Position numbers and translations under genes: made by a program. A stretch of 64,000 bases of DNA, taken from positions 238,501-302,500 of the forward strand of contig JAODUP010000113.1 of the NCBI GenBank assembly GCA_025642065.1, read 5' to 3'. The notes below the pieces were generated by a model. The model did no database searches and was not told the origin of the DNA. It saw nothing but the letters and a program-made list of their open reading frames with translations. Numbering within the stretch: position 1 is the stretch's first letter; every line of letters starts with the position of its first letter. Source of the stretch: Paralvinella palmiformis. Taxonomy: Eukaryota; Annelida; Polychaeta; Terebellida; Alvinellidae. Below are positions 1-12,339 of this stretch, in pieces.

Positions 1-477
1 GTTTCACATTATAATTTAAGTCAGATACTATCTAAATATACGGCGCCTCTTCTCCCACAGGGCAACGAAATAAGAAAATTAATGACCGCAATTCTACCAT
101 ATCTACCATAGACTAGAGAAATTGATGGATTAGAATATACTTTAGCATTTCATCCACCGTAGGGTTATAATAGATGATAATATTCTCTTCTCGGCACATA
201 CTTCATATGTAAATAAGACGAGGAGAGAACGGACCAACAGACGGGGAATAGAATGATGAATTGAGGGAAAGAAATCTTTTTTTTGCCGAGCCATCTCGAC
301 TCTTCCCTTATATGTCTAATTTCCTGCTCGGCTTATTATAGCATTTTAAAAATTGCTATCCAGTGGAAGTGTTTTTTTTAATACGGCAGATGATGGATTT
401 ATGAATATTGGTTTATGAGTTTATATACGGACGCCAGTAATAGTGAAAGGAGTAAAATAGGAGTAATCGGAGTATTA
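1..477. other. Unique AT-rich DNA, nothing recognised
   Basis: No gene, RNA or known repeat is visible. The open frame beginning near 415 is only the lead-in to the trinucleotide array. Confidence 0.5.
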
Positions 478-890
478 GTTGTAGTAATAATAATAATATT
501 ATTATTAGTAGTAATAGTAGTAATAGTAGTAATAGTAGTAATAGTCGGAGTAACAGTAGTAGTAAGAGTAATAATTATAGAAATATTAGTAATGTCAGTA
601 GCAGTAGTATTAGTGTATTAGTATTAATAGTAGCTATAATATCAACAATGATAGTAATCATTACAGTAGTATTGATAATAATAACAATAATGCTAGTAGT
701 AGCAGTAGTAGTAGTAGTAGGAGGAGGAGGAGGAGGAGGAGGAGGAGTAGTGGTTGTTGTTGTTGTTGTTGTTGTCGTCGTCGTCGTTATTATTGTTGTT
801 GTAACATTTGCAGTAGTACAAATATTTGCAATAGTAGGTGTATTAGTAGTAGTATTAAGAGTAGTAGTAGTAGTAGTAGAAGCACTAGAA
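478..890. repeat. Trinucleotide array with motif switches (GTA/GGA/GTT/GTC/ATT)
   Basis: About 410 bp of mostly three-base units. The unit changes along the array from GTA/ATA through GGA (about 721-747), GTT, GTC and ATT back to GTA, while the three-base register is largely kept. Frames therefore stay open on both strands (Val/Gly/Ile-rich on plus, Thr/Pro-rich on minus). This is low-complexity repeat, not a protein gene. Confidence 0.95.
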
Positions 891-1900
891 ATAAAGACGG
901 TGGCATTAAACATGTTATTCAGAGAAGCCATTAAACGACTAACATATATCAAACGTTGATACTCCATTATATAGACATACAACTAAAACGTAAACCAACA
1001 ACCACACGATGGCTATATAAATAATATAAATATGATACATATAAACGTTATCTTACAGACACCAGTATCTTCGGCTTCCACAATGAGACACCGAATTAGC
1101 CATTAACCGGGCGATAGCTATCTTTAGACATTCTAGCCAACGTAAAGATCCCAAATAGTCGTCAATCACAACGTGAAACAATCACGGTTAACGGTTAGAG
1201 GGGGGAGACGTGGACATTAACGCGATACTAAATAGGTCATTTAGTGTACTAAACTTAATGGTAGTCGTTGCCCACTATAACTAGATCCCGTTGACGATAA
1301 TAACCTTTATCACCTTCGACCTGCTCGAATTCTGGGTCGCCTTGACCTGGATATTGGGAGCGGACACCGGAGCTGGGGCGGCGGACGGGTGCCCGATTCG
1401 TTTCGGTTTCCGGACGCGGGAAGTGCGGAGAGAGCTCGGCTAAAGTAGGCCCCCTGGGACGTGTTCGTCGTAAATATAAAAGGCTTCCTGATGAGCGATA
1501 ATAGAGTGTGGTGTCTCACCGGATCGCGGCTCGGCCAAGATGGCCGTCGTTTTGGGATAGGCGATTAGGGTGGGTGTTAGCGGAAGATGTACTTCCTCGT
1601 GGGGGTGAGTTTTCGGAATGGATACCCCGGGGGGGATGGAGGATTTGCCTTTTGAGCGAATGGATTGTAATCCACTGGAAGTCTGGATCCGCCGCGAGGT
1701 AAGAAGGATTTGTTGGGAGCTTTTTGACACCCGTATCCTAATAATGGATCAGTTATGGTCAGCCGTGAGGTCATTTGTGGCTAATGTTGGAAATCTCCAG
1801 GGTAGCCTCGCGCTACTGCCTCCGCGCGTATAGAGGAAGGTAATGAGAGCCCGGAAAGTACGTAGGATACCAGGCTCCTTTAACAGACACACACACTCAC
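891..1900. other. Unique DNA with a CpG-richer part at about 1310-1830
   Basis: Roughly 1310-1830 is clearly richer in G+C and CpG than its surroundings. Short overlapping frames on both strands reflect the base composition. No domain, splice pattern or repeat was recognised. Confidence 0.4.
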
Positions 1901-1904
1901 GCGC

Positions 1905-1919
1905 ACAAGCACACACACA

Positions 1920-1965
<46 letters not shown>

Positions 1966-1993
1966 CAAACAGACACACACACACAAACACACG
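1905..1993. repeat. Compound (CA)n-(TA)n-(CA)n microsatellite
   Basis: A pure AT core at about 1923-1961 is flanked on both sides by CA-rich repeats. Confidence 0.95.
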
Positions 1994-2438
1994 TTGTATA
2001 TATGTGCCCGCAATTATCACAAGTGAGGCCATTTATCACGCTAACCCATCATGACACCGTCAAACCATCACTTATCCCAGGCTCCCAATCACATATCTAT
2101 CCCAACTATCGTCCCAGCTTTATCCCACAGCTAGTCCCCAGGATTATAACTTATGGCGTGTCCTTTGTCTGAGCTATAGAGACTACAAAAGCTTCACAAA
2201 AGCTCTCTTGGGACGCCATAGAGGCCAGGAAAACCGTCAGAAAGTTTCCAAAACATGTCGCTTGACATAACAATAACGAGGCTTTGTTTTATGTTGATAA
2301 TGATGACGCCAGAGTGTCATGACCTAGGTCAAGTTTTCGAATGTTGAATTTGTATTGATTTTGGATCAGTTGTAGTATTTGTTTGTGGTCAGGGATTCCC
2401 ATGTGAAGTATTTGTATTTGTGTGTACACAGATATGCC

Positions 2439-2442
<4 letters not shown>
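1994..2442. other. Unique DNA, nothing recognised
   Basis: No coding or repeat signal was seen. Confidence 0.4.

Positions 2443-2512
<70 letters not shown>
2443..2512. repeat. (AT)n-(GA)n microsatellite
   Basis: About 40 bp of AT is followed directly by about 30 bp of GA. Confidence 0.97.
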
Positions 2513-2513
<1 letters not shown>

Positions 2514-2654
2514 GCAGCTGTTCGTACTCGACAGAAAAATTGCAATGAATGGCAGTTATTTAATGTTCGAAAAAGGAAATTTGCCTACATACAAATACTT
2601 TCTAGTATCATGGAAATCTCAAACAAATTTATGGATAAGCGATTTTATTATTGT

Positions 2655-2745
2655 ACAATAACAGCAACAATAGCAATGGCGATAACAGCAACAACATCAA
2701 CACCAACAACAGCAACAACAATATTAATGATAATAACAATCAAAT
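2655..2745. repeat. Imperfect AAC/AAT trinucleotide tract
   Basis: AAC-type triplets are interrupted by ATG, GCG and ATC units. The Asn-rich frame over it is a consequence of the repeat. Confidence 0.8.
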
Positions 2746-3841
2746 AAATGTATATTGTATAACGCGTTGCCTTCAGAAGGTTTTGTCCTTTCTTCTGGTA
2801 CACCACACTACATCAATAGAGAGAGAATGTTCGCTCTGTGCGTTTATATGGCAACTATAAGACAGACTTTGTTATCTATAGGCTCCAGCCATTTGTCTAT
2901 AAAGAGAGCTCTTAATAAGGACACCTAAATGGCGCACTGAGAGGATAAGGTCAGCCATATTGTGTGACGTGGAAGACAAACATCCACTTCTGCTAATATT
3001 AAACCAAATTCCCGGGGTTCCGGCCTTGGCACAGCGGTAACCCGACGGAACATAAACTGTGGATTTCTCGGTTTGAATATACTAAATCATGACTTGGTAG
3101 ACAGGCAACAGAACGTGCTAAAAACGCCTGAAATTAATTACAATTGTATTTCATTTGATACTATTCACCTACAGTAAATGTTACATAGTATGTCACCATC
3201 ACCAATGTCAACATGGTTTTACTTTCCGAATTTGTAATGAACGCCGTATGTTTTGACATTTATATTCTAATATAAAGTGTTAATAAATATGTGTTTTTAG
3301 TTTTTACACATCAATTATTACAAAATACTTGTTTGTTATTGTTTTACTACAAATATATTTTTCGTTCCTATATTATTGCCATTAACAATGACTTTCGTTG
3401 TCTTTATTAGTCACCATATCACCTATATCCGGCACGTTATATAAAAAGTTACATGTTGTATGAGTGTAAACGTCATAATCAGTTGCTGTTTACATCGATA
3501 ACTTCGAGCTGGCCACCATGTAAACGATTAATTATGCGGTAATATGCACGCATGTCCATTGTTGACACGAAGAGAGCGGTGAAGTTATGCACCTAATCCC
3601 GAGCAAAATACACTAAAACACACACAACAGACATACTCATGACGTCAGTACGCAACTCTGCCCGAGCCAAGTGAAAACGGACGACATCGAACAGAGAAGA
3701 GGGTGTCTTTTCTGATATTCGACCGCTGCTAGATTGCTCCACGATGGTAACTGAGTCAAGTGAGCGACCTCTTCCGGCAGCAAAGCAAAGTAAAAGATCA
3801 AATACCCTCATATCTGGTCGGTCGGCAGAACCCAAAATACA
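2746..3841. other. Unique AT-rich DNA
   Basis: No gene found. About 3005-3090 contains a phrase reminiscent of a decayed tRNA-derived head, too weak to call. About 3140-3480 is very AT-rich. Confidence 0.4.
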
Positions 3842-3905
3842 GCCAGGTCGGGATTTGAACCCTGTATGAAAGTGATGTGGTCGATCGCTCTACATATTCG
3901 GCCAC
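3842..3905 (-). mobile_element. tRNA-derived SINE head fragment
   Basis: The plus strand contains CGGGATTTGAACCC, the complement of a Pol III B-box-like GGGTTCAAATCCCG. It is followed by a complemented A-box-like stretch about 40 bp away. The spacing fits the tRNA-like head of a SINE on the minus strand; no full cloverleaf could be built, so a functional tRNA gene is unlikely. Confidence 0.5.
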
Positions 3906-4907
3906 AAGGACATCCTTATTGCTTTTAATGTGTCAAAACCTTGCAAGTTCGCATACAGTTATGCACACTGCCAACATCTGGCCCAGACACACATATCGCG
4001 GCAGCTTAATGTTATCTGATAGAGTTAAGAATTAGTAATGGTGAAATCTTGGCGTCGCGGCAAGATCACGTGACCTCAACGAGACATCGGCGTTACGTCA
4101 TAAACATGTCGGCCATTCCGTACCCAATGCCTCGTGGCCGAGTTACCGCGAACGTGTTTCGAGTATTATCTGATATAAGTGTCGCCAATCAGGGGAGTAA
4201 ATTCGTTACATGGAGGACGCCGAACTTCCGGTTGGCGGCCATAATGACGTGTCCACTACGTCAAGCGATTGGGATCACGTGATGTCGTGATCTCCGCAAC
4301 GGTAAGCCTGATGACGTATGAGACCTGGATAGCCATTGCTTCTTCATTATCGGACCGCTTCTGGACACTCTACAGAGATGTCGTCATGGGAAGGTTCATG
4401 TGTGAAACAGCTTCTATTCTCTCCTACTCGTTCTGCGATACACTTTATATTGTTGTTGTTGTTGGTTGTTGTTATTTTATTTTACATCAACAACAACATT
4501 CATACTAATAATCATTACCATCATCTTCATCGTCATACAGACTTACATTCGCTTGGCCTATGGACTTCCCTCCTTTACATTATGTGGCCATGATATTGAA
4601 CTGTACACTCCATCGCTAGAGTAAACATCCTGTGGGGTATACTATTGGAAGCTGCTATCACCGTCCAAACAGTTAGTCAGATAGGCGAGGAATTGATAGG
4701 ATTCGACAAGAGAACCTTCTTACTTTTGGTGACGATCTATCGGGACCCATGAGCTATTTGATTGTGTCCGCATTAAAGTCGTTGAATGCAAAGGTTCACG
4801 TTTTGGCGTTCACTTTGGCTGGATACTGGCCATTATCAACTTATTAGAATTGAGAGTAGAATCGGGATGTGAACGCGGAACCTTGGGAAAAGTGTCTATG
4901 TACACTC
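3906..4907. other. Unique DNA, with short GTT/CAA stretch near 4450-4500
   Basis: Two short, roughly complementary GTT-rich and CAA-rich tracts sit near 4450-4498 and could pair. About 4050-4280 is slightly CpG-rich. No gene recognised. Confidence 0.4.
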
Positions 4908-4964
4908 GATGATGATGATTGGTGTTTTACGGCCACTTTTATGCATATGATAGGCTAAATCGGC
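4908..4964 (-). mobile_element. SINE-A 3' fragment
   Basis: Carries GATGATGATGAT followed by GTTTTACGGCCACTTTT and a variant of the GGTAGGCTAAATGGGCC block, the 3' part of SINE-A read on the minus strand. The tRNA-like head is absent. Confidence 0.8.
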
Positions 4965-5219
4965 CATTGTATACACACGAAATGTTGATGTAAACATTAC
5001 ATCCTTGAATACGTAATGGGTACAAGTGAGTCAAATGCTTTGTCAAATGGCTGTGTGTGTTTGTGAGTTTTGTGGAGGTTGCTACTATTGTTCCCAAATA
5101 ATTAACGGTAGTCCTCGGCTCATGAAAATATCCTGTTAGAGACATGCGCAGATTAGCGAAACGACGCCGAAGTGATTTACTTCAAGGCGAAGGTCATCAG
5201 TCTGAATAATCCACCAATG

Positions 5220-5780
5220 GCGTGCCGCGGATCGTTCGCGTGGTGCGCGCTTCTTTTTCGCTCCGGAGCGAGAATCTCGTGAATAATTTAAATTCGATTA
5301 TATTCGGCTCTCGTCTCTTCATATCTCATCAAAACGGCCGACCGACGACGGACTAAATCCACGAAGTGTTCTCCGGTAAGGAACCCGGGAAGGCGATCTT
5401 CCCGAAACAAACTGCTTTACGACACGACCCGGGAAGAGAAGAGCGATAATACAGCGTTTAGACATCGGGACGTCGCTGGCGTGCAAACATGGCAGCCACA
5501 CAACGGGAGGTGGGCGGAAGGGAAAATGGATTACATGTAAAACTGTTGTTCCCGAGACGAAATTGAATTATCCGCCTTAAAAGATTCCTGGCCAAGTTTG
5601 GAAACTTGTTCGTCGGCTCATTTAACAAGATAATCAACAATGGCAAGAGGGTTTCTCTTCTGTTTGGACGGCCATGTCTTTGACGCAGTCGACCTTCGCT
5701 GGTCCTTCCTGTTATGATCACGTACGGAAAAGCGAAGGTCGGTTGGTGCCCGTTCGGAATAAACTTATCCTAGTTGGATT
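5220..5780. other. CpG-rich unique segment
   Basis: This roughly 560-bp stretch is richer in G+C and CpG than its flanks and free of simple repeats. Frames here (for example minus 5458-5721) resemble no family I know. It may be a regulatory element or promoter-proximal DNA; this is inference from composition only. Confidence 0.3.
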
Positions 5781-6083
5781 GGCTTCGGTTTGTTTAATGA
5801 AAGACTGGTTCCGTCCTCTTGAGGCTTCGCTTCGGTGGTTCGGTTAGGCAACTATAGGTGTGATTCGTTCAAAGATATATATACACACGTACTTCTCAGT
5901 TCGGTAGCTTTTTAGTTAATCCACACTCGTGGAATATCGCATCCAAACCAAACGGGTTATTTCATTTCGAAACTCACTGGATCATTTTAGATAAGATCAT
6001 CTCGGACTTTAAGAGTGAAGTTAAAAGTTCATGTTTCTGTGCAATATGTAACATAGCTCAATGATATATCCCAGTAAGGACTG
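5781..6083. other. Unique DNA, nothing recognised
   Basis: No feature seen. Confidence 0.4.
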
Positions 6084-6286
<203 letters not shown>

Positions 6287-7689
6287 GATGTGAGCGAGTC
6301 TCGGAGGCATGTCCTCTCAATGCGGCGTTTCTAGTGAAACCTAACCCATTTGATAACAATATGCCTACTTATCCCCGTGTACTCTGTCCAGGTTAGTCTC
6401 GGCCACAACAAGCTACCTCAGACTTGAGCATGCAATATTAATGGCATCTGACAGATAAACATCAACGCCTGGTGACTCGTATGACGTCCACCGGATATCC
6501 TATTGATATAATAGATTATTAACTTGTCAAACACGGAGGCAGGTAAGTCTACCTGGTTGGGTTTGTTGTTATAACATCGAAAGCCGAATATCCCACCGAC
6601 TAACCTATCAAACAAACGACAATCCACTATCGTAATTTGTCAACAGCTGTACTTCATGAGGCTGTTACCGTCGAAAATAGTTCCGGTTCAGTGAGTGGTT
6701 ATACACCGACGAGAGAGATGTAAACATCACTGGTGTATTGCGCGTAGGGATATGCCTGGTCACGGATACATGCTCCAGGGAATATTTGTATTATTATTAT
6801 CATTATTGTTTATACATATCGATCGTGATCTGGTACAACCGGAAGCAATTTACAGCTGCCATGGCCGTGTTACAGTATCTGGCTACAAATTGTGGGCACA
6901 TCATCCGCAACATCCATCACTGGCCAACAGGTGATGATGGCAAAAAGGTCGTTACAGATGGGGTATATCTCGAACCAGGAAGTCTTAGCCTTATAGCAGG
7001 TCACCTTCTCCGGTATCAACAACGGCTTCACTGAGCAGGCAATTACCATCAAAGACCACCTGACACATTGTCAGAATCAGTCTATCTCTTAAGAGAGTTC
7101 ACAGAGTACTCAATCAAATAGAAGACTTATTAGAGCATTTATCTGAACTTGGCTATACATATTGAGAGGGGGGGGGGGAATTCTGTACAGCATAACAGCA
7201 ATACGAATTAGTTCCAGCCGGTATCCAGGTATGTATGTATTTTCCTATACATCGTCTTAAACCTTTGGCAAAATGCCATCAAAATCCAGATTCGCTTCTC
7301 CCGAGATAACATCTGATAAATTATAGTCCGACATATGACCCGTAATAATACTTCGGGGGGTAGGTGAATGTCCCGATAACGTTTTCCAAGAATGACCCAC
7401 AATCTCCACAATAACACAACATCTTTCGAAAATGACAATATAAAAAGTTCCGTTTATATTACCGAGTCTTGCTCTTCTTGATCCCGAATGCTGTTTGGAT
7501 GAGGACATTTTATGGAACTTCTTAATAAACTAATTCGGAGAATCTGGAAGACATTTGCTGAGTAAACGATTTAGTTTTTGTTGATGTTGTTGTTGTAAAT
7601 TTAACAGAAAGATAGGCTGATGATTGACTGGAAAGATAAGGTTTTGTTTTGTAATGAGACACTGGTGATTGATTGATTGAGTGCTTACG
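6287..7689. other. Unique DNA, nothing recognised
   Basis: No domain in any frame. An 11-base poly-G tract lies at 7168-7178. Confidence 0.4.
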
Positions 7690-7815
7690 TGCGTGAGTGA
7701 GTGAGTGAGTGAGTGAGTGAGTGAGTGAGCGAGCGAGCCAGCCAGCCAGTTAGTCAGTCAATCAGGCAGTTAGTCAGGCAGTCAGGCAGTCAGCAGGTCG
7801 GTCGGTCTGTCGGTG
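7690..7815. repeat. Drifting tetranucleotide array (GAGT to GAGC, CAGC, TAGT, CAGG, TCGG)
   Basis: Pure GAGT units give way in order to GAGC, CAGC, TAGT/CAGT, CAGG and TCGG units with the four-base period largely kept. Confidence 0.9.
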
Positions 7816-7995
7816 TGAAAGTGAGTCATTTGATTAGCCTAGAGGGGAGAGCTCCTTATAGTGGATAATACTCTAGGTATGAATAAGCAGGTTAATTGTA
7901 TATGCAAGTCTTGATATTTTCAAATAAGAAACGCGGGGTTTATTCATAAGTACACAAATGAAGAGAGATGCAAGACCTTAGTCCGAGCCTTTATC

Positions 7996-8350
7996 CTTAA
8001 GGGGCTGCAGAACTGTGCTACACGTCTGGTGACACACACTCACAAATGGGAACATATAACACCAGTTTCGTTCCGGATCGCTGTACAAGCTCCAGTTTCG
8101 CACATTCAAAGTACTGAGTGGATTATGATCTAAGCGACCTGACCCCAAATTATATACCAGTGACCCAGCAGCTGCTATCTCGGTCTTGCATATTTTTGAC
8201 AACAAGCCACACAGCAATCGGTGGAGAGAAATCCTTTCGAGCATCAGCTCCCAGACTGTGGAATAAGTTGCCAAATCACATTAAATTTGCGGCAAGTTAA
8301 TAAATAATTGGCAACGTTTTAAAAACCCACCTATTTAAATTAGCACATTT
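7996..8350 (+). mobile_element. 3' end of an L2/CR1-like LINE ORF2 (degenerate)
   Basis: Conceptual translation from 7998 reads LQNCATRLVTHTHKWEHITP, the conserved block after the reverse transcriptase of L2/CR1-group elements. Further on, 8236-8290 gives APRLWNKLPNHIKFA, followed by an in-frame stop and a recognisable LKTHLFKLAHL-like end near 8320-8345. The block between these two is compressed, so internal sequence is missing. This is a dead remnant of a family different from the copy at 38-41 kb, whose matching block reads HSAAHIVTNT. The preceding 5' part is absent, as is common for LINE copies. Confidence 0.8.
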
Positions 8351-9450
8351 GTAATATATGAACCTGTGTATTAATATATATATAATGTGTCTGTACTAAA
8401 TGAGCTTAGAATATGGTTTAATTGTGTTTTAAATGTAAATTATGATTATGATCATGGATATATTTTGCATAAATAGATATGAGTCGGGTTCTGATACCTT
8501 CTAGGTGTGTGATAAGAGCGGCTAATTAATATTATTTAATCGATTGCCAACTCTCACTCTTCAGATATTACTCGCATTCTAAGGCCACATGTGTACCCCC
8601 CCCCCTCCGCCCCGCCCAACCTTTAGCTAAGGACAAACAACGACTCAGTCTGGTAAATATAACCTTGTAGTCATATTCCTAGGATATCAGACCAATACTC
8701 GTCATGACAGATTAGACGATATCAATCTAAAAATGATATCAAATCTAGGAATCATCGCTTTTGACAACTCCTCCGATCGACCTGTTTCTTCTCATCGTCG
8801 ATACCCAAAGAAAATACTAAAAACCTGATACACCGTGCGCAATTTACCCATTCGTAAAATGAGTACCTAAGAGTAATTATCCGGATATTGAATAGAAACG
8901 CTTCTCAGCTGTGATGGAACGTATATTAATTTCTGAATTATGCGCTGTATATCATATAAAGGTAATATTGTGGACAAAGCGGCATTAAATTAATCAATTA
9001 CTAATATGTATAATATAAAAAAGTCGGGTATTTGCAAGTTCTATTATAATACATTTTCATCAAAGTAGTGAAGGTATTTATTATTATTTCGGAAACTTCA
9101 CTCAGGAATTTGACGATTTTTTGTCGACGACCTTCTGGTAGTCGCTTTTATATGACAAATAAAATAAAATATGAACATCTCAAACTTAACTTTACGTGGC
9201 TAGTCTGACTCTACATTTTAATAAACCTTAATACAAAAAAAAAGAACAATTAAAACATTATCAAATGGAGCAATTCCAATTATATCCGAGAATAAATTTA
9301 GAGACGAAATTTGTATTAATATATGGCAGGTTATCAATTAAAGTTGATGGCAGCGGGGTGTCCGGTTACAGGAAAAACTGGCCAAGTGGACGATATCCCG
9401 CTATCTGTCAGCTATATGTCCAGGTGTATATCTTGAGGGACAACTTATAT
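8351..9450. other. AT-rich DNA, possibly LINE 3' UTR at its start
   Basis: About 8351-8480 may be the 3' untranslated part of the LINE remnant. The rest is unique AT-rich DNA. A C10 tract lies at 8596-8605. Confidence 0.35.
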
Positions 9451-9512
9451 ACATACAGACAGACAGACACACGGATAGAGAGACTAACACAGACACAGAT
9501 TGCCTAACGCCC

Positions 9513-9543
<31 letters not shown>

Positions 9544-9560
9544 TCACACCGTTTACGACC
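9451..9560. repeat. Degenerate CAGA/CA microsatellite
   Basis: ACAG-type units give way to a run of CA at about 9514-9532. Confidence 0.85.
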
Positions 9561-10738
9561 ACATCACTTACCTCTCTCACAGAATACACAACTCTCTACG
9601 CGGAATGTAAACAAAGCCAGCCATCAAGCTATCACGTGTTATATCCCACTGGTTACGTCATCAAACGTCCACGTAACAGATAGATAAAGACCAGATCCGG
9701 AACGGATCCTAAATCCTGCTACTAGCCCTACCGAGGCCACGATGTTAATACTTAACGTCGACAAAACCAAAGAATGATTGAAATAAGTGAAATTGTACAC
9801 GACACAGTTCTATCCAGTTCGCCATTAGAAGGGAATATTTTACTTATAGACAATGATCGCTTCACCGAATTATCGATTATCACGTGATGTCTGCCGGAAA
9901 AGAGTACACCCGGGCATTGACAGCGATGTAATGGGGATACATTATTCAGCGGCCCAACACAATGGTGCTAACAGCGCTCCGTACTCCAGGACTTGGTGAG
10001 ATTTGATGGATTTTCGTTCGTTTTTTTCCCACTTTCTATGAGATGACGATCATTTTTTGCGCGTTTAACATTAACTCGTGAAAATCCCTTCTCCGGATAG
10101 AATGCGGACAAATCAAAACATCACGTGATGTATTCCATATTCGGCGATTTGGTGTTATTCACTCGATGCTGCTTCGGCAATCCCATACGCCAATCCCCGC
10201 AAACAATAATCCGGCATCCTCCCGTTCCGGATCATCGCCAACATGCGTCGGGACAAGCGGCAATTATAAGCATAGGCGATCCATATTCATAAATACAAAG
10301 GGCACCCCCAAAGCTTCCAACTGGCAGGCGGTTCCGCCCGGGCTAGGCTTCACGAATTCCGATATTCCGGATCAACGCGTTCGCCTATCTCGACACTCCG
10401 GGTGTCAGAACACCGGCGCAGCTATCCCGAAAGCGGACTCTAAGACTTCCCGGCCAGCCCTACGATTGGCGATTGCCGTTCTCGGCCTGTGTTAATTTGC
10501 CCAATCAAGGTTCCATAAGGAAGCTTTGACCGTCGGATGAAGACGGGAATTAGACATTCCGGCAGCGAGTGACTGTTAACACGGCGTAAAATAGTCTTCC
10601 CGCAGCCGGCTATAGAATTACTTGTTAATATACCGTCAGCGTACGAGATTACACGGGCCGGATCAACCCGCACAGTCGGGTTCCGATATTCAGCGCACGC
10701 GCCGTAACTGTAAGCGACCATATCGGATCTTAATAGAG
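9561..10738. other. Unique DNA; CpG-richer from about 10140
   Basis: From about 10140 to 10738 CpG is frequent and frames of 109 aa (plus 10166-10495) and 151 aa (minus 10440-10895) exist. Neither shows a known domain, and the minus frame runs into a SINE, so I do not call genes. Confidence 0.35.
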
Positions 10739-10845
10739 CGGCGTAAGGCACTCGGATAGAGCAGATGGTTGGAGTGTTGCGCTGTAAACCTGCCGCCTGT
10801 GGTTTCGAATCTGGCTGATACGTGGGTTTGTGGGATGTTTGCCTA
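10739..10845 (+). mobile_element. tRNA-derived SINE (family B-like)
   Basis: An A-box-like region around AGCAGATGGTTGG is followed by GTTGCGCTGTAAACCTGCC and the B-box-like GGTTTCGAATCTGG at the expected distance. The sequence after the B box, GTGGGTTTGTGGGATGTTTG, matches the post-head block of the SINEs at 42.32 and 63.27 kb. Confidence 0.75.
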
Positions 10846-10905
10846 AAGATTCGCCCATCGGGTATACGTCCCTGGTGTGATCTGCACCGGTTCAAAACCA
10901 GCCAC

Positions 10906-10906
<1 letters not shown>

Positions 10907-10976
<70 letters not shown>

Positions 10977-10990
10977 GTGTGTGTGTTTTT
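10907..10990. repeat. (CT)n-(AT)n-(GT)n microsatellite
   Basis: About 30 bp CT, 36 bp AT and a short GT run. Confidence 0.97.
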
Positions 10991-11111
10991 CTGTGTATAT
11001 TACCTTGTCTGATATCAGGAGCTAAGCTAACAAATATTGCAGTGGTGGCGTATTTCCGGATGCAAGGAAGAAGGAGTCAAAAGGTCACTGCAACAATCGA
11101 CCGACCTAGCG

Positions 11112-11268
11112 GGCGCCACCGTGATCTAACTAATAGAGCGTTGGATCACAGATCGCTACCAGCCGAGTTCGAATCTCGGACTTCGCTTCATTACCTTCGG
11201 AGCTCACTCGGCCCATTTAGCCTACCATGTGCACAAAAGTGGCCGTAAAACATCAAACATCAATCATC
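11112..11268 (+). mobile_element. SINE-A copy 1 (internal deletion)
   Basis: The tRNA-like head starts at GGCGCCACCGTGATCTAAC, with B box GAGTTCGAATCTCGG. It is joined directly to ACTTCGCTTCATTACCTT, so about 30 bp of the usual post-head sequence is missing. It ends in GGCCGTAAAACATCAAACAT and ATC units. Confidence 0.9.
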
Positions 11269-11603
11269 TGAGTCCTGGCAGATATCACGCCTTTGAAGAT
11301 ATAAATGTACGAGTTAATCTTATTCTCCATCACGAAGAGAGAACCAAGAAGATCGATTAGTTATCAAGATTGATAGTATTCACCAGATATTCAAAAAACA
11401 CGAATTACGAGAAAGTCCATTACGGCATACATTAACTGGCAGCTAAAACGCTTATGAATATTGACGTCTCTTTTTGAATATCGATTCAATTCATTTTGGT
11501 CGACTTGCGGCGATAATATCAAATTACGGTCATTCGAAACTTTCGGTCTGTAAACAGCCACTTAACAATAATGGGGAGGGGGTTGTGTTTGAGATTAAAT
11601 ACA

Positions 11604-11605
<2 letters not shown>

Positions 11606-11645
<40 letters not shown>

Positions 11646-11812
11646 CTCTCTCTAGGTGTGTCTGTCTATCTGTCTGGATCTCTCTCTCTCTCTCTCTATC
11701 TCTCTCTGACTGCCTCTCACTCACTCACTCACTCACTCACTCTTTCTCTCTGTCTCTCCCCCTGCGTGCGCGCGTGTGTATGTGTGTGTGTGCGCGTGTG
11801 CGCGCGTGGGTG
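11606..11812. repeat. Compound CT / CTCA / GT microsatellite
   Basis: Long CT with TCTG interruptions, a CTCA block at about 11717-11742, then CG/GT-rich repeats. Overlapping plus frames are repeat artefacts. Confidence 0.95.
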
Positions 11813-12339
11813 TGTGGAAAAGTATTCAATTCAGTCATTTGCTTATACATCAGAGGCCTAAATAATCTGTATAAATAATATTCCTAGTAGCAGTGATTTC
11901 CTCTACCTGTAAAGATTCCCTTCATATTATCATCATGGTGTCTACGCAATTGAATCCTATACTAACCCTATATTACAGCATTCGGGAAGAGAGACAGATG
12001 TCGTAATACTGGGAGAAATGTGACGATCAATTCATGTACAGTAAAAAACATCGTGACTCTGGTCGTAATTGAGGGGTAGAAAATCCCCTCCCCAACGGTC
12101 ATCGCAATGCGTATATAATATATACTCCCTATTTGTATAGCTACCATAACTCAACCTACGACGACCCTCAGTGTATCTATATAATAGAGTGCTGCTATGT
12201 CAACACCGTCCGCCTTCCCCCTCCCTCCCCTCCCTCTACCGTTTCCATATTAACACCTAATTCTCCGCTGAGCCACGAGAAGCGTGTCTCACGGTCAGTT
12301 ACCCCATAAGCTATTCGAGGAATACAAAGTATACTCGTC
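11813..12339. other. Unique DNA, nothing recognised
   Basis: No feature seen apart from a pyrimidine-rich stretch near 12205-12245. Confidence 0.4.

Noticed and set aside
575..982. Overlapping frames of 103 and 135 aa on opposite strands
   Set aside because: They consist of Val/Gly or Thr/Pro runs made by the stop-free trinucleotide array.
10440..10895. 151-aa minus-strand frame as a possible gene
   Set aside because: It runs into a SINE, shows no domain, and lies in CpG-rich DNA where stops are rare by chance.
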